Shown here piece after piece: positions 1-10,538 of a stretch of 64,000 bases of DNA. This DNA is from Ascocoryne sarcoides NRRL 50072 (lineage: Eukaryota; Ascomycota; Leotiomycetes; Helotiales; Gelatinodiscaceae). Under the pieces are notes generated by a model. It did not search any database, was not told the origin of the DNA, and saw only the letters and a list, made by a program, of their open reading frames with translations. Numbering within the stretch: position 1 is the stretch's first letter; every line of letters begins with the position of its first letter. The translations under genes were made by a program, and so were the position numbers. Where the stretch lies: positions 1,973,866 through 2,037,865 of the forward strand of contig KB205946.1 of assembly GCA_000328965.1 (NCBI GenBank). Direction: 5' to 3'.

Positions 1-1269
1 TGACTACGTCCGAGCAGTTGAATATGTAGACTGCAACGGCGAGCTCCAGAAGATCACGGACCCTGCGCAGTTGAAAGCAGCAGCCGGTTCTTTCGGCCTA
101 CTGGGTGTAGTAACACATATCACTTTCCAACTCGACAAAATGAGCTACGCCCTCCTTCGTCCCACAAAACCGGACATCGGACTCGCCATCCCTCCTCTCT
201 CACGCGATGACATCCCCATTGCCCTCCGAAAAACATATACTGACGCCCAGTACTCATCCGCACTCCAAGACTTCAAGCACCGAATGGAAACCGAGTACTA
301 CAGCGAATACTTCTGGTTCACCCACAGCCAGCAGGCCTGGGTCAACACCTTCTCTACCTCCCCTTCCCCAGCCGACGCAATCGACTACCCGGACCCATTC
401 CAGACATGGTGTCAATGGGTTCAAGGCTGGCTCGGCTCCGTCATCACTCGCAACCCTATCTTCAACGCCTTCCCGGGCCGCTGGCAAGCCGAGATCCTCT
501 CCACCATGGGCATGCTCAACCTGCCGCCCTTCTCCTTTCTGGACTTCAGCCAGAGCCGCGGCGCCCGCATCGAGACCATCAAGACGGCGCTGCCCAACGC
601 GCTGCACTTCCGCCGCGGGGTCCAAAACATGGTGGTGCGGGACATGGAGTTCCAGATCCCGATCCCCGGGAGGAGGGGTGCGAGTGGAGAGGAGGAGCCG
701 GATTGGGATGTGGTGCGGAGGGCGTGGTGGGATGCGATTAATCTTGTGTATGACTGGGAGGAGGAGGAGTGTCCCATGCGGCTGACGCTGGAGATGAGGA
801 TTATGGGGGGTAGCGGGCTGACGATGGCGCCGCAGAGGGGGAATCAGTGGGGGACGTGCAGTATCGAGGTCTTGAGCATTCCGGATGCGGTGACGGATGG
901 CGAGTGGGTGGGCTTCTTGCAACGGATCGGAGACCTGTGGATGAGTTATAAGGATTCCGAGGGGAATCTGCTGAATGTCCGACCGCATTGGGCGAAGGAG
1001 TGGTAAGTTCTTGTTTTTCGTCCCTCCTCTCTTCGTCCCCCCTTTTCTCTCGGTTACGAGCGGGAGCGGGATTGACCTTGATATTTAGGGAAACCATCAA
1101 CATGCGTGGCATCCCAGCACGAACATACCTCAAGGAAAAAGCATACCGAGACGCCATCCCGGAGTTCAAAGCCACCCTCGCGGATATTGGCAAGAAGCAA
1201 GGATGGACTCTGAAGGAGTTGCAGGCTCGGTTCTCGAATGAGTTGTGGGATTACATCATCTATCAATAG
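1..1269 (+). CDS. D-arabinono-1,4-lactone oxidase-type FAD-linked oxidase, C-terminal part
   Basis: This is the 3' part of a gene that enters from the left edge. Frame 2 is open from the first bases. The visible exon ends at 1002, an intron with a GTAAGT donor and TTTAG acceptor fills 1003-1088, and the last exon is 1089-1269. The protein has the late FAD-binding-domain stretch GSFGLLGVVTHITF and, after a Trp-rich substrate (ALO-type) domain, the HWAKEW motif that straddles the intron and is typical of aldonolactone oxidases. This family oxidises sugar lactones with FAD and O2 (erythroascorbate/ascorbate-type chemistry). The N-terminal flavin-attachment region lies outside the window, so covalent flavin binding cannot be judged. 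Family assignment is fairly sure; the exact substrate is not. Confidence 0.82.
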
Positions 1270-2530
1270 GAAAATGGAAATCGGATTGTGGGCAAAGGGG
1301 GAAGCGTATTTGGTTATGAAGTGAGCGTTTATTATTTCGTAATGGAGTGGGTACACCTAATATTCATCAGGGACGTAATGCTATTTATTGACTCGGTATC
1401 TTTCTAAAGTGAAATGAAGTTCGTGTTATTTTAGCATTCGGGTGCGAGATCCATCTCAACTACCTATCATAGAGCGAACGATATTACGCTCGCCTTCCTT
1501 AAACACAAGAAACCCCTTTACGTAAGACCTAGACCAAAAAAAATTAGGCGCATTTTGCAGTTTCACACCTCGAGGCCTAGTAAACCGACCACCCAGACTC
1601 CAAACTAGCTCTCCCCATACCAACAACGTCGAAATCAGAAATATAGAAGTAATCCCATCCCATGCCAGCCAGCCAGCCATCAGAGGTGATACTAAACCAT
1701 GCCCAAAATACCCCCCTGCAAGAAAGCTAACACGATCAATCAATCAACCATTCAGCCATTATCGTCCTAATAAGAACAGAGGGTGACAGACGGCGGGGAG
1801 ACACGAAACAACAAGGTCCAATCCAATCCAATCCCGAGTCAACTCAAAGAGCCGTGTAAATGAGAAGGGATCATTGTAACAATATACTCTACTCCTCTCC
1901 TCAGCCCGTCGATATCTCCAGACGCTGTTGTCAAAAGATTATATATCAGGGTTTCCTACGCCCCTCCTCGATCTCGACTCGCTAAAGCATGTTTACCAGT
2001 CAAAAAGCGCACATGGTAAAAAGGGGAAATCGGCCGACCAATCGAGGATCTAAGTCGTGACAGGCATTCTGAGACGGGTTCATTTGAGGTCTTCCTGGGC
2101 TTGGTTGAGACAGCATGTGGGTTTTCGAAATAGGTGTGGGGAGAGGGGAAGGGAGCAATGGCAAAATCTGGATTTTATGCAATTCTACTGATAACGTCAA
2201 CGATAAGAGCCAACTGCTAATGCCCCAACAAAGGGCGTGTCACTCACTACCTCTAGACATGAATGTATATCTGCTTTTTTTTNTTTTTTTTTTTTTTTAG
2301 ATAAATATTCCCAAGGCTATATAATGTCACTTATTGTGAAGCCTAAAATGTTTGACTCATAAGGTCATGACCGCGAGCCTTTCCCAATACCAAGCACAAA
2401 ATTTCAACCCAGCCCATGAATCAACCTTCCCAAGTGACAAACGCCAAACTTGCCTCTCGAAATGCGCCTGTCTATGTAAATTAAAAGCAAAATCTCCATC
2501 TCCAAATCCCTTTTAACAAAGGCGGACCCG
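1270..2530. other. Intergenic region with a possible orphan C-terminal exon (minus) and an assembly N in a T-run
   Basis: This stretch lies between two convergent genes. On the minus strand, positions 1456 to about 1717 follow a good acceptor (CTTGCAG, complement near 1718) and read about 86 residues with a hydrophobic segment (GITSIFLISTLLVWGELVW) before a stop. It could be the last exon of a small membrane protein, but no convincing upstream exon was found. A T-homopolymer at about 2276-2298 is broken by an N at 2283, which marks an unresolved base. Nothing else is recognisable. Confidence 0.35.
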
Positions 2531-4087
2531 TCATCTGATATCCAATTGAAACGGTTTAAAACGGCCCCCAATGGTAGCACACCTTGGACACTTCCTCCTA
2601 GCTCCTTGCTCCGCCATTAGCACGTCTACACACGCTTGACAAATCCCACATATACATTCAGTACATGCATATGACTCTTTCAGGAATGAAACCTTCTGGC
2701 AAGCTGCGCAATAAATTTGTATACTCTGTGAAGAGAAGCTTGGCGACGAATCCGAAAGACCTTGGTTATCAATGTGAAAATTGTCACCGCTCCCCCCACT
2801 TTCTACCGACGGGAAGGGCTCAGGCGCGTCAGGTAGGTAAGACGGTGGAGTGAGGGCCTGTTGAAGAGGGGATGCTTGATACCCTTGAAAGTGGGATGCG
2901 GAAAAAGGAGGCAAGGAAGCTCTATTGACGGAAATAGGGGATGGTGGGACCTGGAACATTAGATCACCAAACATGAGGTAATTTGCAATACTTACTGGTG
3001 TTCTATCTTCGTCAACATCTGATGTTGCAGAGGTTGCTGCATCAATTAGATCCTCCCACCGCTTGCCATAGGCAGCAGACAATGCACTTGAAGGTTCGGC
3101 CGAGTAGGCTTTCCGGTCATAGCTCATTCGTCTCAGGTGTGCTGCCTCGCCTTTTGATTTCTGTCTCTTGCGTTGCGGATCTCGTACACGCTTCGAAACG
3201 GATTGCTTCCGTGGGCGAGTCGGGCCAGGTGTGTGCAAAGGGGGCAACGTAGATGAGCGGCCAGGGGGAGATGTTGACATTATAGAAGGAAGAAGTTCTC
3301 TTCGTCTGAGTGGATTCAAATGAGGAAAAGGTTCGCTTGTGGGTTCCATGAGGTTTGGGTGAAGAGGAGGAAGTTCTATCGAGTTTCGCATTGCCTGCTT
3401 ATGCGCTTCTGTGTCGGACATCCAATCCTAAAAATGGTTAGAATTTGACTTGCATATATAGGGTTGGCTTTGACATACCCCCTCCGACTCCCATTCGGTT
3501 TCGAGTTTGTGATTGTGTAGCTGTGCGAGTGCTGCAGCGGCGCTAGCGGCTGGCAGCATGGAAGATTGGTAGTCGTCCAGATGTCTTGGGGTATTCGGGG
3601 TACTCGATCCATCGCAATAATAGCTTTGTCTATCATTCGCATATCCTTTGTAGCCATTAGTACCTCTGACTACATGTGCAGAAGCTGTACAAACCTTGTG
3701 GGGCCAGGTTTGAGCTCGGTGGTGGTGGAAGTGGTCGTTCGGAGGGCGGGGTATTGATCATCAGCTGGAAGCTCTCTTCTGTCGCAGGGAGCTTCGAGAT
3801 ATAATGCTCGGGATGTGCTCTTCGTATATGCTCTTGCATCGACCGATATCGCTTTTCCTGCGCGCCCAAAGATCCTGTTACCACAATTGCACAACACAAA
3901 ACTGCAGAGTTGGGGAGGGATGCAGCAGAGATAGCAGAGCAGAGGCACTCACGCCGAGGCACCGTTTGCGACAACTGGAGCCATCCTGATTTCGCAATGG
4001 ACACACAACCTCATTGTTGGCGTCCGATACGGAAAATGACGATGTCAACGAGGATCGAGGCGGCATCGTCAGCGTAGAACCGACCAT
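2531..4087 (-). CDS. Zinc-finger protein: N-terminal Cys/His finger and C-terminal RING-like domain
   Basis: Five exons assemble in phase: 4087-3953, 3857-3695, 3645-3479, 3427-2996 and 2950-2531, giving about 438 residues. The N-terminus has a CPLRNxDGxxC pair followed after the first intron by HIRRAHPEHY, consistent with a C2H2-like finger rebuilt across the splice. The middle is disordered and rich in Pro, Ser and basic residues. The last ~55 residues are a Cys cluster (CAAC, CTECICGIC, CPRC) resembling a RING or zinc ribbon. The 45-bp stretch 2951-2995 has a perfect GTAAGT donor, a CTAAT branch site and a CAG acceptor. It is a multiple of three without a stop, so it may be read through. 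A start at 4066 is an alternative. The pattern resembles conserved fungal proteins of unknown role; an E3 ligase function is only possible. Confidence 0.78.
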
Positions 4088-4679
4088 ACCTAGATGGAGG
4101 GGAAGATTAGATAGATAGCTGTAATCGCACACGGCAGCGACCCCTCAATTGACGACGATGGGGTAAAAGCGATAGCAGTGGGGATCGCAATGCTTCGCGT
4201 CACAGTAGAAATGCTTGATTTGAAGCTTGAACGGTACAACAGCAAGTAGTGGCAACAACGAGTAAGGTGTGGGAGCTTCGATTGGGGATGAGCTATTCCC
4301 TGTTTCATGGTACAATTGGTGTCTGAAGGTGCGCCCAATTGAGGGGTCGGAGCTTCGGTTGCTAAGCTGGCTAAGCTCTACTAGAGCTTTAAAGAGCTGT
4401 TCGAAGAAAGTGGAGCGATCAAGAACGGCCAGGCTTGAAGGGCGAGACTAGACCGGATGCCGCGAAGGGACTAGGCCGTTATACTTGAATCGTGGAATTG
4501 GATTCTGCTCTCGAAAGCGAGCTCTCAGTCTCCAGTCCAAAGCGAGGGCTGTGGAAGAGAGATCCGCCGTCGCATTGGCGGTGAATGCGAATTGGGGGTA
4601 TGCTCCTCGATACGGTCGATAGCTGGGTTCTCATTTATGCGCAGAGGAATGAGAAAGTCGGCCAATCCAGAGCTGCGAA
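4088..4679. other. Intergenic region upstream of the two-finger gene
   Basis: This is the putative promoter of the minus-strand zinc-finger gene. The short open frames on both strands show no family resemblance or splice logic. I see no repeat, RNA gene or clear regulatory motif. Confidence 0.4.
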
Positions 4680-5081
4680 TTAGTGCTGAGGCTGGTGGGG
4701 ATTGCTGAAGAACATTCCTCGAAGCAGCCCATCAGCGCCCAATAACCCCACCAAGGGCATACCAAGTCGGCGCAAAAGGACGGAGAAGACCAGAAATGCG
4801 AGCCTCTGAGGGCAAAACTCGTAGATAACCGCTTGCACGATTTCGGGATGAAGGGCTCTTGATCGTTCTGCAAGCTGGATAGAGCGTTCGAACTCGGGCC
4901 CCGAATTCTGCAGACGACTTGCCTGCTCAAGCTCTCCCTTCCAAACCCCTTCGAAAGAGGCGTCTTCCGATGCTGTTCCGCGCTCTCTCTCCACCACTTG
5001 GAGGATCTTGACAACAACACGTGACATTCCGAAACCAACTGAAGTCTCTGGAGCAGAGTTTTTCGGGTCGTCCACCGTCAT
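4680..5081 (-). CDS. Hypothetical protein, 133 residues, helical with a hydrophobic tail
   Basis: A single open frame starts with ATG at 5081 and ends at a TAA. The composition looks coding: an acidic/basic helical middle (ERERGTASEDASFEGVW, then ELEQASRL) is followed by a conserved-looking FCPQRLAFLVF segment and a hydrophobic GMPLVGLLGADGLL stretch near the C-terminus. I do not recognise the family. The strongly hydrophobic end could be one membrane-associated helix. A 135-residue frame overlaps it on the same strand in a different phase and looks less protein-like. It could also be the last exon of a longer gene, since no upstream exon was searched exhaustively. Confidence 0.42.
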   Translation of the reverse strand: MTVDDPKNSAPETSVGFGMSRVVVKILQVVERERGTASEDASFEGVWKGELEQASRLQNSGPEFERSIQLAERSRALHPEIVQAVIYEFCPQRLAFLVFSVLLRRLGMPLVGLLGADGLLRGMFFSNPHQPQH

Positions 5082-7422
5082 AGCAGTCGGGAGATCCCCA
5101 GGGGAGCTGCTTGCTTAACTCGGAAGTAAATCGAGATAGAGGAGTGAGTGGCAAGAAGTCGACGAATGGAGTAGAGATGTTGACGACTTGGGAAGAGAGA
5201 TGTAAGTGGTCACTAAACGGAGGGAGGTCATGATAAAATGTGCTACTAAGCTTTCATTTCTCTTTGGAAGACTCTCAAGTCTACTAACTTGACGAGAAGA
5301 GGTTGACAGAGGTGGATGTATGAGTTGAAAGGAGACTGGATAGCACGTTGCCCTCTCCGGAAAAAGAAACGAAGAAACGCACACCACTAGCAAAAGCAAA
5401 AGGGGGAGGTGCGTGGTATTGCTGCTCGGGCACTTAGAATCTTAGATCTGCCGCAGATGGTATCAAGAGAATGTCCAGCGGAGAGCGGAGGATGGCATAC
5501 GAAGGTAGAGGAGGCAGCAAGAGAATTATATCAACAGTCACGTGCATAATGCCACTCAACTTTCGAGACCAAGAAGTGGTTGTCTAGTATTAGAGGTAAA
5601 CACAATTACGCTAGAGCCTAGATTTAAGGTAGAGTGGTTTCAACTCGATACACTCGATACATTCTGGACCCATCGATGAGAGAACACGGCTTGTTAGGAT
5701 ATAACGTGGGTCATGTGACATTATTTCAACAGAAGAAGACTGATGTTAGCATTCTACCTAAGGCATACGAAGGTATAGTAACAACAAAGAACGGCATATT
5801 CCAAGGCTTACAAGAAACACTAAGCTTAGTAGCCATAAGCTACGGCCACAACCGACATCAAGCTGATGGTATAATCCCCCATGCTAGAGTTTTGCAGATT
5901 GCGCACCTTGCTTTACAATGTGTCAGGCAGCTCGAGCTTCAGGGGGATTTTTTCTTTTTTGGAAAATTCGTTATTTTTGGTTATTTGCCGTTGCTCTCAC
6001 TTTTCCCTTTGAACTACACCACCCCGCTGTCCCTCCCTGCATAGCAATTGATGATTCCTTTTTCAAATATCGAGAAGAGAAGCCGAAGTGGATACCCTGT
6101 CAGCTCTGGAGCGCTCCGTGCTTGCTCTCTGCCTGTAAGATACCATACCACCGTCTTCCTTTTTTTGGCTAGCGCACGAAGAAGTGGTGAGTTCTAGTTA
6201 GAAAGGTTGTCATAAGCGTATTTGGATGAAGTCTTAGAAGAGCCGCGAAGAGGGGAGGAGGGGTAACTAATTACGGAGGTACAGCTATGTAGAAAGTGTG
6301 TTTGCCTGATAAGAAACTGGGAGAAAGTAGCTGTTTACCGTGACGGAGCTAGGTATAGTAAATCCTGTCGAAAATTGGGGTGTTTGAAATATGTTTGCTC
6401 TTGTCCAGGAGCAAGAACGAGAGCGGATAGAGATAACTGGGGTGATGCTATTTTCATATATCGATTTTCCCTCTTGGAATTACACTTGAGCATCACCCAA
6501 GTGATTGATGACCTGGCATTGTCTGACTAAAGAAAGATGCATTGAATATCCAGCACTTTCCTGCAGGGCAGGGTGGCATCTTGTGTTGAGTAGGCACAGG
6601 ACAGGAGAAGCAGGAGTTCGGCTACACCTTCCCTCCTTCAACGCCTATCGGAAAGCTCGAGATCGTGTCTGCAAAGACCAACAGACCAACTTTCTCGAGC
6701 AACCATACTCGAGTACTCGCCAAGGATTGCCCCGTCATCCCTTCCGGAGCTGTCCTTCGTACCGAATCCTCGGTTGCCCGAGCGCCATGCGGGCCGCCGT
6801 CAAACCTTGCCTTTTAGAGGTCGGGTTCAAGACCAGAACGACAACTGCAGCCGGCAAAGCGCGAACCTGGTGTAGGAATTGAGAACAGCTTCACGACCTT
6901 GAATCCAGATTCAATCGGGAATTTATTATAAATTTTTGATTGCTATGGATCGATCGATAGTCGTCGGTAGGAATAACCTTAAAGTAGCCCGCAGAGATTC
7001 CAAAGTCAACACACCATGTCAACCGTCTTGTCCCTCCCATCGCCAGTAGTTATGACATGCGGGACCCCCTTGGCCTGTCCCGGCTCGCCGGGTCTCGATT
7101 GGTCCTCCTCAGAACTCCTCCTCATCATAATGCCAGTACAAGATGCTTTTATATCCGCCGTCCCTATCTCCTATCCTTCCGACTACCACGTTCCTCCAGC
7201 ACGCATATGGTTGAGGCGTACAGGTGCAACCAAAGATTGACTTGGCGGTCGAGATTCTTTCTTTTCGTATCTTCAATTCTATTAGCGGATACTTTGAATA
7301 TCTCAAGGTCTACGACGGTCTCGTTCATCTGTCACAAAGAACGTGGTCCAGCCATCCTACCCTTCGTCTCTCGCCTTTAATACCACTACACCTTCTCACC
7401 CATAATTCTCACAGCCTTCAAA
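5082..7422. other. 2.3-kb region without a supported gene
   Basis: It lies between a minus-strand hypothetical gene and the plus-strand MBL-fold gene, so it probably contains two divergent promoters. A 14-nt direct repeat (GGCATACGAAGGTA) occurs at 5494-5507 and 5762-5775. Open frames at 5634-6044 and 6505-6882 are unlike proteins in composition, with Phe runs and random Cys/Arg mixtures, and were not called. Pyrimidine-rich tracts precede the ATG at 7423, as is common in fungal leaders. Confidence 0.4.
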
Positions 7423-8601
7423 ATGTCGTTGACAGTTAAGCATCTGAATTCAGACGCCTCCTTCCTTCTGACATTCCAACCCACACTCTCCAGTCTTCCG
7501 GCCTCGAGCGATCCACCGGCAACGTTCACGGTTCTCCTCGACCCTTGGCTCTCGGGACCTTCAAAGATCTTCCACTCCAAATTCTCCATCTCCCATCATA
7601 CCTCCAAGCCCTGCATTTCCAATCTATCAGAATTGCCGGAGCCGGATTTTGTCATCATCACCCAGGATAAGTCGGACCATTGTCACAAGGAGACTCTTAC
7701 CCGGCTACCCGCCAATGGAACGAAGACTATCATCCTCGCTGAACAAACAGCCGCGAAGATCATCAGAGGTTGGAAGCACTTTGACCCGGAGAAGGTGGTC
7801 ACTTTGTCGAAATGGGAGGATTCTCGTTCGAAGGCCACACTCAAGAGCCGAAATCTATCGGTATCCCGTACACTGGAGAACGATTCTATCCATCGCATTT
7901 CACTCGAAGCCCTTGCGGCTGGAGGCTTGAAGGGTGAAGTCACTATTGCACTCATCGCCCAGAAATCTGATATCACCCGTCTCCACAATGCTCTTGCCAT
8001 CACTTACAAGCCCCCCACCAGCCTATATCCATTTGATTCACATCCGATGACTCCACCAGCTACACCCCAATCTTTCCGTTCAAGTTTCACTCATGCTGGA
8101 GGCACTCGGACCCTATCAGTCATCTACTCTCCACATGGTTGCAATTACAGAACCCTCCATCCATACATTACCTCTCACCTAATTTCGAAAGCTGCTGTGC
8201 CTCTCACGGCACTGCTGCACTGTTTCGACAAGGTGAATAATGCTTGGTACTTGGGAGGAAACATATGCACTGGGTTCCCAGGCGGCCTGGAGCTCGTAAA
8301 GAACTTGCAACCAAAAGTGTGGATTAGTGCGCATGATGGGGACAAGGAGACGAAGGGTCTTGCAACCAAGAAGATCGAGATCAAGAAATATGCTAAGGAG
8401 GAAGTGGAAAGCGTTGTCAGCCCGCGCAGCGCCGGGTTCTCGAACTCGAAAAACCTCACCGAGGTCATGGTTCTGAAGCCTGGAGAGCAGATTCACTTGA
8501 GTCATATTATGGATTTCCAACCAAGTTATTGCACAAGCTCTCGCGGCTCGACGGGATCCGTCAATATGAGACCTATCTCAGAGAATGCTATCCGCGAATA
8601 G
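7423..8601 (+). CDS. Metallo-beta-lactamase-fold (UlaG-like) protein with altered metal motif
   Basis: A single uninterrupted exon encodes 392 residues from the ATG in a good context (TCAAAATG). The N-terminus reads as beta strands ending in LLDPWLSGPS, typical of the beta-lactamase_2/UlaG-like fold. PDFVIITQDKSDHCHKETL then occupies the place of the THxHxDH metal motif. The first two His are Gln and Lys while the Asp-His pair is kept, so metal binding or catalysis may be changed. A later HCFDKVNNAWYLGG segment and WISAHDGDKE follow the usual strand/loop order. The C-terminal ~50 residues are polar and probably disordered. The fold call is reasonably firm; the substrate is unknown. Confidence 0.72.
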   Translation: MSLTVKHLNSDASFLLTFQPTLSSLPASSDPPATFTVLLDPWLSGPSKIFHSKFSISHHTSKPCISNLSELPEPDFVIITQDKSDHCHKETLTRLPANGTKTIILAEQTAAKIIRGWKHFDPEKVVTLSKWEDSRSKATLKSRNLSVSRTLENDSIHRISLEALAAGGLKGEVTIALIAQKSDITRLHNALAITYKPPTSLYPFDSHPMTPPATPQSFRSSFTHAGGTRTLSVIYSPHGCNYRTLHPYITSHLISKAAVPLTALLHCFDKVNNAWYLGGNICTGFPGGLELVKNLQPKVWISAHDGDKETKGLATKKIEIKKYAKEEVESVVSPRSAGFSNSKNLTEVMVLKPGEQIHLSHIMDFQPSYCTSSRGSTGSVNMRPISENAIRE

Positions 8602-9282
8602 GGAATATATAAGGAATGGAATGTTAATAAATACAACCAGATATGGACAAGGATCTATGCTGAGCTCTGGGTAAATATGGCTGAAGGGATAATGAGGATT
8701 GAAATTAGCGTGAGCATGGCGTTGGCGTTAGGACAATGATTTTGGTGCAGATACCCCAGCGTTCATGGCATAGATGGCAGATTCCGGTTGGCGATTGCAG
8801 ATAGATTGAGCAATAGGAACTTTTGCTTATTGCGTGTACCGTATGAGGTGCAATCTAAAATCTCAGAGTGTTTTTCCGTCCCAAGCATAAGTGAGGCGAA
8901 AACTTTATGCTTACCCCTTTATACCTACCCTTTCCGGAGAGTGGAACAACTACCTACCTTCAAAAGGCTGTAGAACATATTAAAATGAACTTTGCGCTCA
9001 CTAAAGGCATCTTTCGTTGCGAGGTCTCCGAATATCAACCCCGAGGAAGGTCATCAAGAGGGCCAATATACCCCAACATTTGATAGCTTTCGGGTAATCC
9101 CAATTCTGTTTATACACCAATCCAACACCGGTGTTAACCACTTCCATCATGGGACTTGAGTAAAATCGACGGAAGCCCGCTTGCATAATTCCGCAGCAAG
9201 ACCTCGCCGAAGAGATATCCATACACTAATATCCAAACAAGCGTACACGTTTCCAGTCTCCGATAGTCAGGCATGGCTCCGA
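8602..9282. other. Intergenic region between convergent genes
   Basis: This holds the 3' flanks of the MBL-fold gene (plus) and the Tls1-like gene (minus). A 73-codon minus-strand frame (9001-9222) reads plausibly (a NTGVGLVYKQNWDYP stretch and one hydrophobic segment), but it begins only about 60 bp beyond the Tls1-like stop. It has no visible upstream exon and may be 3' UTR. Nothing else is seen. Confidence 0.35.
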
Positions 9283-10538
9283 CTACTTCTTCGCGGCCTT
9301 CAGGAGCGTCTCTCTCATTGCCGCCCTCGCGCTCCTACTTCCACCTAACTTCGGCCCCTTCAGAACCTCCTCTTCTTTCTTTGCCCCAGGTCCTCTAGCA
9401 GGTGCTACGACTGGTGCAGTCTTCTTTCTCTGCCGAGCTGATACGTCATCTAGGAACTGTTTTCTAAAGGCTTCGGCGATGCGGTCATCTGCTGCTTGGT
9501 CGTCATTCGGTGTTGTCGCTTCGGGTACGGGCTCATCGTAGATCTCCACTTCAAGAGGTTAGCATGGTATGACTAGTAAATGGAAAAAAGAAAGGAACAA
9601 ACATCTGTTCTCCCTCAAAATCTCCTCAACTGCCTTATCCCTCTTGACATCTTCACTCGCCCTCCTCTTCTTCCCCCTCCAAGGCTTCCCATCCCTCCCA
9701 AGCCTCACTTTCCCTTTCCCTTTCCCCTTCTCATTCACAGTCGCAACTTCGTCTCCGCCCAACCTTCTCCACGCCACCTCTGTCCTCTGAACATTCCTCT
9801 CCCTCGACTCCGCCCCGAGATCAATCTCCTGCAGTTTCCCCAGCGCCGCTGGCTGCCTCACAACTTCCTCCTTCCCCTTCCCCCGCTCATGCCGCTCATG
9901 CCCGTCGTCCACAAATGGGGATTGCGTCCTCTCCTTCCCCACTAACGTCGTATTATCAAGAACAGAAGACGAAGGCGCTTGACGTTTAGCTAATTCGGAA
10001 TCTATGTACGCCATCCTTAAGCCGTCAGTCACCGTTTCACTTCCCCCTCCTCGATAGCTCATTCAAAACAAACGGAATGCAAGAATAAACAACAAAAAAG
10101 TAGCACTCACATATGCCGATCCACGTCCCCCGCCAACATCCCCGTCTGCTTCGCAAACTTCCTTTCCACCCCCTCTCCCGCCTCCACCTTCTTCTCCTCC
10201 CCCCCATCTCTATCCCGTAACACGAGCTCCCCCGCCTCATCCCTCGTCATACCATATTCCTGCGCCCTGAACTCCACGCCCCCAACCAGCCTCTTGTTCT
10301 TCTTTCTCATGCGCAGGATCTCAGATATGGACACGGTGGTGCCTTCAGCATCAGCGAGGGCGGATTCAGCGGCGATGAGCTCATCGATGCTTTGCGCCGG
10401 AGGAGGGGGGGATGCGACTGCTGTGGTGGGTAGGGATTCGATGGGATCTTCGTCATCTGGGGTGGGGCGTTGGCGATAGATCTTGCGCTTCTTTGAAGGG
10501 CGGAAGAGGACTGCTTGCGGTTGAGGTGGCGAGGACAT
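9283..10538 (-). CDS. tls1: Tls1/C9orf78 (hepatocellular carcinoma-associated antigen 59) family splicing factor
   Basis: Three exons join in phase: 10538-10111, 10015-9603 and 9548-9283. They give 368 residues starting MSSPPQPQ. The first exon ends in DRH and the ATG-split Met, giving the family signature DRHMMAYIDSELAKRQ across intron 1 (10016-10110, CTGAC branch). The second intron (9549-9602) has a GCTAACC branch site and restores ENRLEIYDEP. The first exon also has the family's ISEILRMRKKNKR segment. Members of this family (fission yeast Tls1, human C9orf78) associate with the spliceosome and affect splicing of specific introns, including those of telomere-silencing factors in yeast. The protein is highly charged with a basic Lys/Gly-rich middle, consistent with a nuclear, largely disordered factor. 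The family call rests on the DRHMMAYI block and the domain order. Confidence 0.8.

Noticed and set aside
5115..5399. Minus-strand frame with signal-like start
   Set aside because: It lies in a pyrimidine-rich leader upstream of the 4680-5081 frame, and the Ser/Leu-rich composition follows from that tract.
5634..6044. 136-codon plus-strand frame
   Set aside because: Phe-run and Leu/Pro low complexity at the end, no splice logic, no recognisable pattern.
6505..6882. 125-codon plus-strand frame
   Set aside because: Random-looking mix of Arg, Cys and Pro, and no conserved motif or start context.
9001..9222. 73-codon frame with one hydrophobic segment on the minus strand
   Set aside because: It reads plausibly but is only about 60 bp from the Tls1-like stop on the same strand and has no upstream exon or clear start. 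It may be 3' UTR.
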